A DNA stretch of 64,000 bases from Paractinoplanes abujensis (GTDB lineage Bacteria > Actinomycetota > Actinomycetes > Mycobacteriales > Micromonosporaceae). Each line of letters opens with the position of its first letter. Position 1 is the first letter of the stretch. Made by a program: the position numbers and the translations under genes. Below the pieces are notes generated by a model, which saw only the letters and a program-made list of their open reading frames with translations, made no database searches and was not told the DNA's origin. Shown piece after piece: positions 63,410 to 64,000 of the stretch. The stretch covers positions 6,820,001 through 6,884,000 of the forward strand of contig NZ_JACHMF010000001.1 of assembly GCF_014204895.1 (NCBI RefSeq). Direction: 5' to 3'.

Positions 63410-64000
63410 CGCTCACCCCGTTCCGCCGGCCGTTCTCCATTACGTCGCCGCGGTTCTCGGCCAGCCGGGCGCCGACCGCCCTGATGCTCCCCCAACTACC
63501 CGAGCAACCGGCTGATCCGGTTCCGCCACGGACAGCCGTCCCCACCGATCACCGCTGCGCCGTCCCGCACACCCCGTCGTCGCGCACAGTGCCACCGTGT
63601 CACGCACCACCGCGCCGTGCCGATCACTGTCGCCGTGCCGCTCGGTGCCATAGCGCCGTCCCGCAGGCCACCGCTGCGCCGCGCCGCCGCATTCCGTTGA
63701 CCACCCCGGTTGAGCATTGACGGCCTGGGGGACCGGGCGCAGTGGAGGGTGGCTACGGGGTGACTGGCACGTCGTTCACCGACAGCCGGCACCGCGTCGC
63801 ACTGGATCGTCCGGCGGCCGGGCGGTAACCGCATCGGCGATGAGGCTGTGCGGCCGCCTCGCGGACACGGCCGTCCGGCGCCTGCTCACTCGTTCTGGCG
63901 CGAGGCCGCAGCTGGACCCAATATGGCTGCCATCAGAGCCAATGATCCTGCGGTGCCATGCGCATGAGGGGCGCGGTGCCATGCGCGTAAGTGGCCGAGC
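63410..64000. other. 0.6 kb region without a supported gene
   Basis: Open frames here (for example minus 63496-63834) are low in protein-like features. The DNA has short imprecise repeats such as CGCCGTCCCGCA, and near the right edge a direct repeat CGGTGCCATGCGC at about 63952 and 63975. It may be the upstream region of a gene beyond the window. Confidence 0.5.

Noticed and set aside
63496..63834. A 112-residue minus-strand frame at the right end
   Set aside because: Low-complexity Arg/Ala/Gly translation with no motif, ribosome binding site or neighbour context.

Overview
The window is high-GC actinobacterial chromosome, most likely from a Micromonosporaceae member (Actinoplanes-like). The assignment rests on gene order and protein character, not on a database search. 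Most of it follows the origin-proximal order known from Streptomyces (the SCO3886-SCO3911 interval) and, in two separate pieces, from Mycobacterium (Rv3915-Rv3907 and Rv0046-Rv0058): cwlM, trxA, trxB, anti-sigma/sigM, murJ, cca, then ino1, padR, DUF5318, ponA, a membrane glycosyltransferase, rpsF, ssb, rpsR, rplI and dnaB. Two parS palindromes and several DnaA boxes at 2.03-2.2 kb place it close to oriC.

Layout. 0-4.8 kb: end of a HEAT-like gene, a 1.7 kb stretch with no supported gene, the parS/DnaA-box cluster, a HIT-like gene, another gene-poor stretch and a HEAT-repeat gene. 4.8-10 kb: a phosphotransferase with an internal minisatellite, a translationally coupled aminotransferase/ATP-grasp ligase pair, a GNAT acetyltransferase and CwlM. 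10-17.6 kb: thioredoxin operon behind a SigR-type promoter, SigM with coupled anti-sigma, a pseudokinase and MurJ. 17.7-27 kb: CCA-adding enzyme, a sigma-like micro-ORF, Ogt, the PadR-ino1 operon with a clear PadR operator, a DUF5318 protein, a class A PBP and a membrane glycosyltransferase. 27-31 kb: membrane protein plus endonuclease IV operon and a secreted tethered protein. 31-38.4 kb: rpsF-ssb-rpsR-rplI behind an S6:S18-type RNA leader, a giant disordered membrane protein and dnaB.

38.4-44.4 kb is the main accessory island: an overlapping operon (YbaB-like, WXG100-like, 1220-residue polymorphic toxin, candidate immunity protein) beside a divergent YwqJ-deaminase/SUKH-3 fusion. 44.5-50.2 kb is a coupled operon for a GGDEF-EAL protein, a membrane glycosyltransferase-like protein with a repeat-rich tail, and a zinc-ribbon protein. 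50.5-53.2 kb is a compact molybdenum cofactor operon (moaC-mog-moeA-moaE). 53.2-63.4 kb holds a membrane glycosyltransferase, a DoxX protein, an AAA ATPase behind a phased CTAG array, an LppU-type protein, a lone prepilin peptidase, an EndoQ-like/UvrD helicase fusion, a metallophosphoesterase and a phosphotransferase. The last 0.6 kb has no supported gene.

The most unusual items are the EndoQ-UvrD fusion, the two-effector toxin operon, the duplicated CTAG-motif array at 56.4-56.5 kb, and an in-frame TGA just after a strong start site of the GGDEF-EAL gene. No tRNA, rRNA, insertion sequence or CRISPR array was seen.
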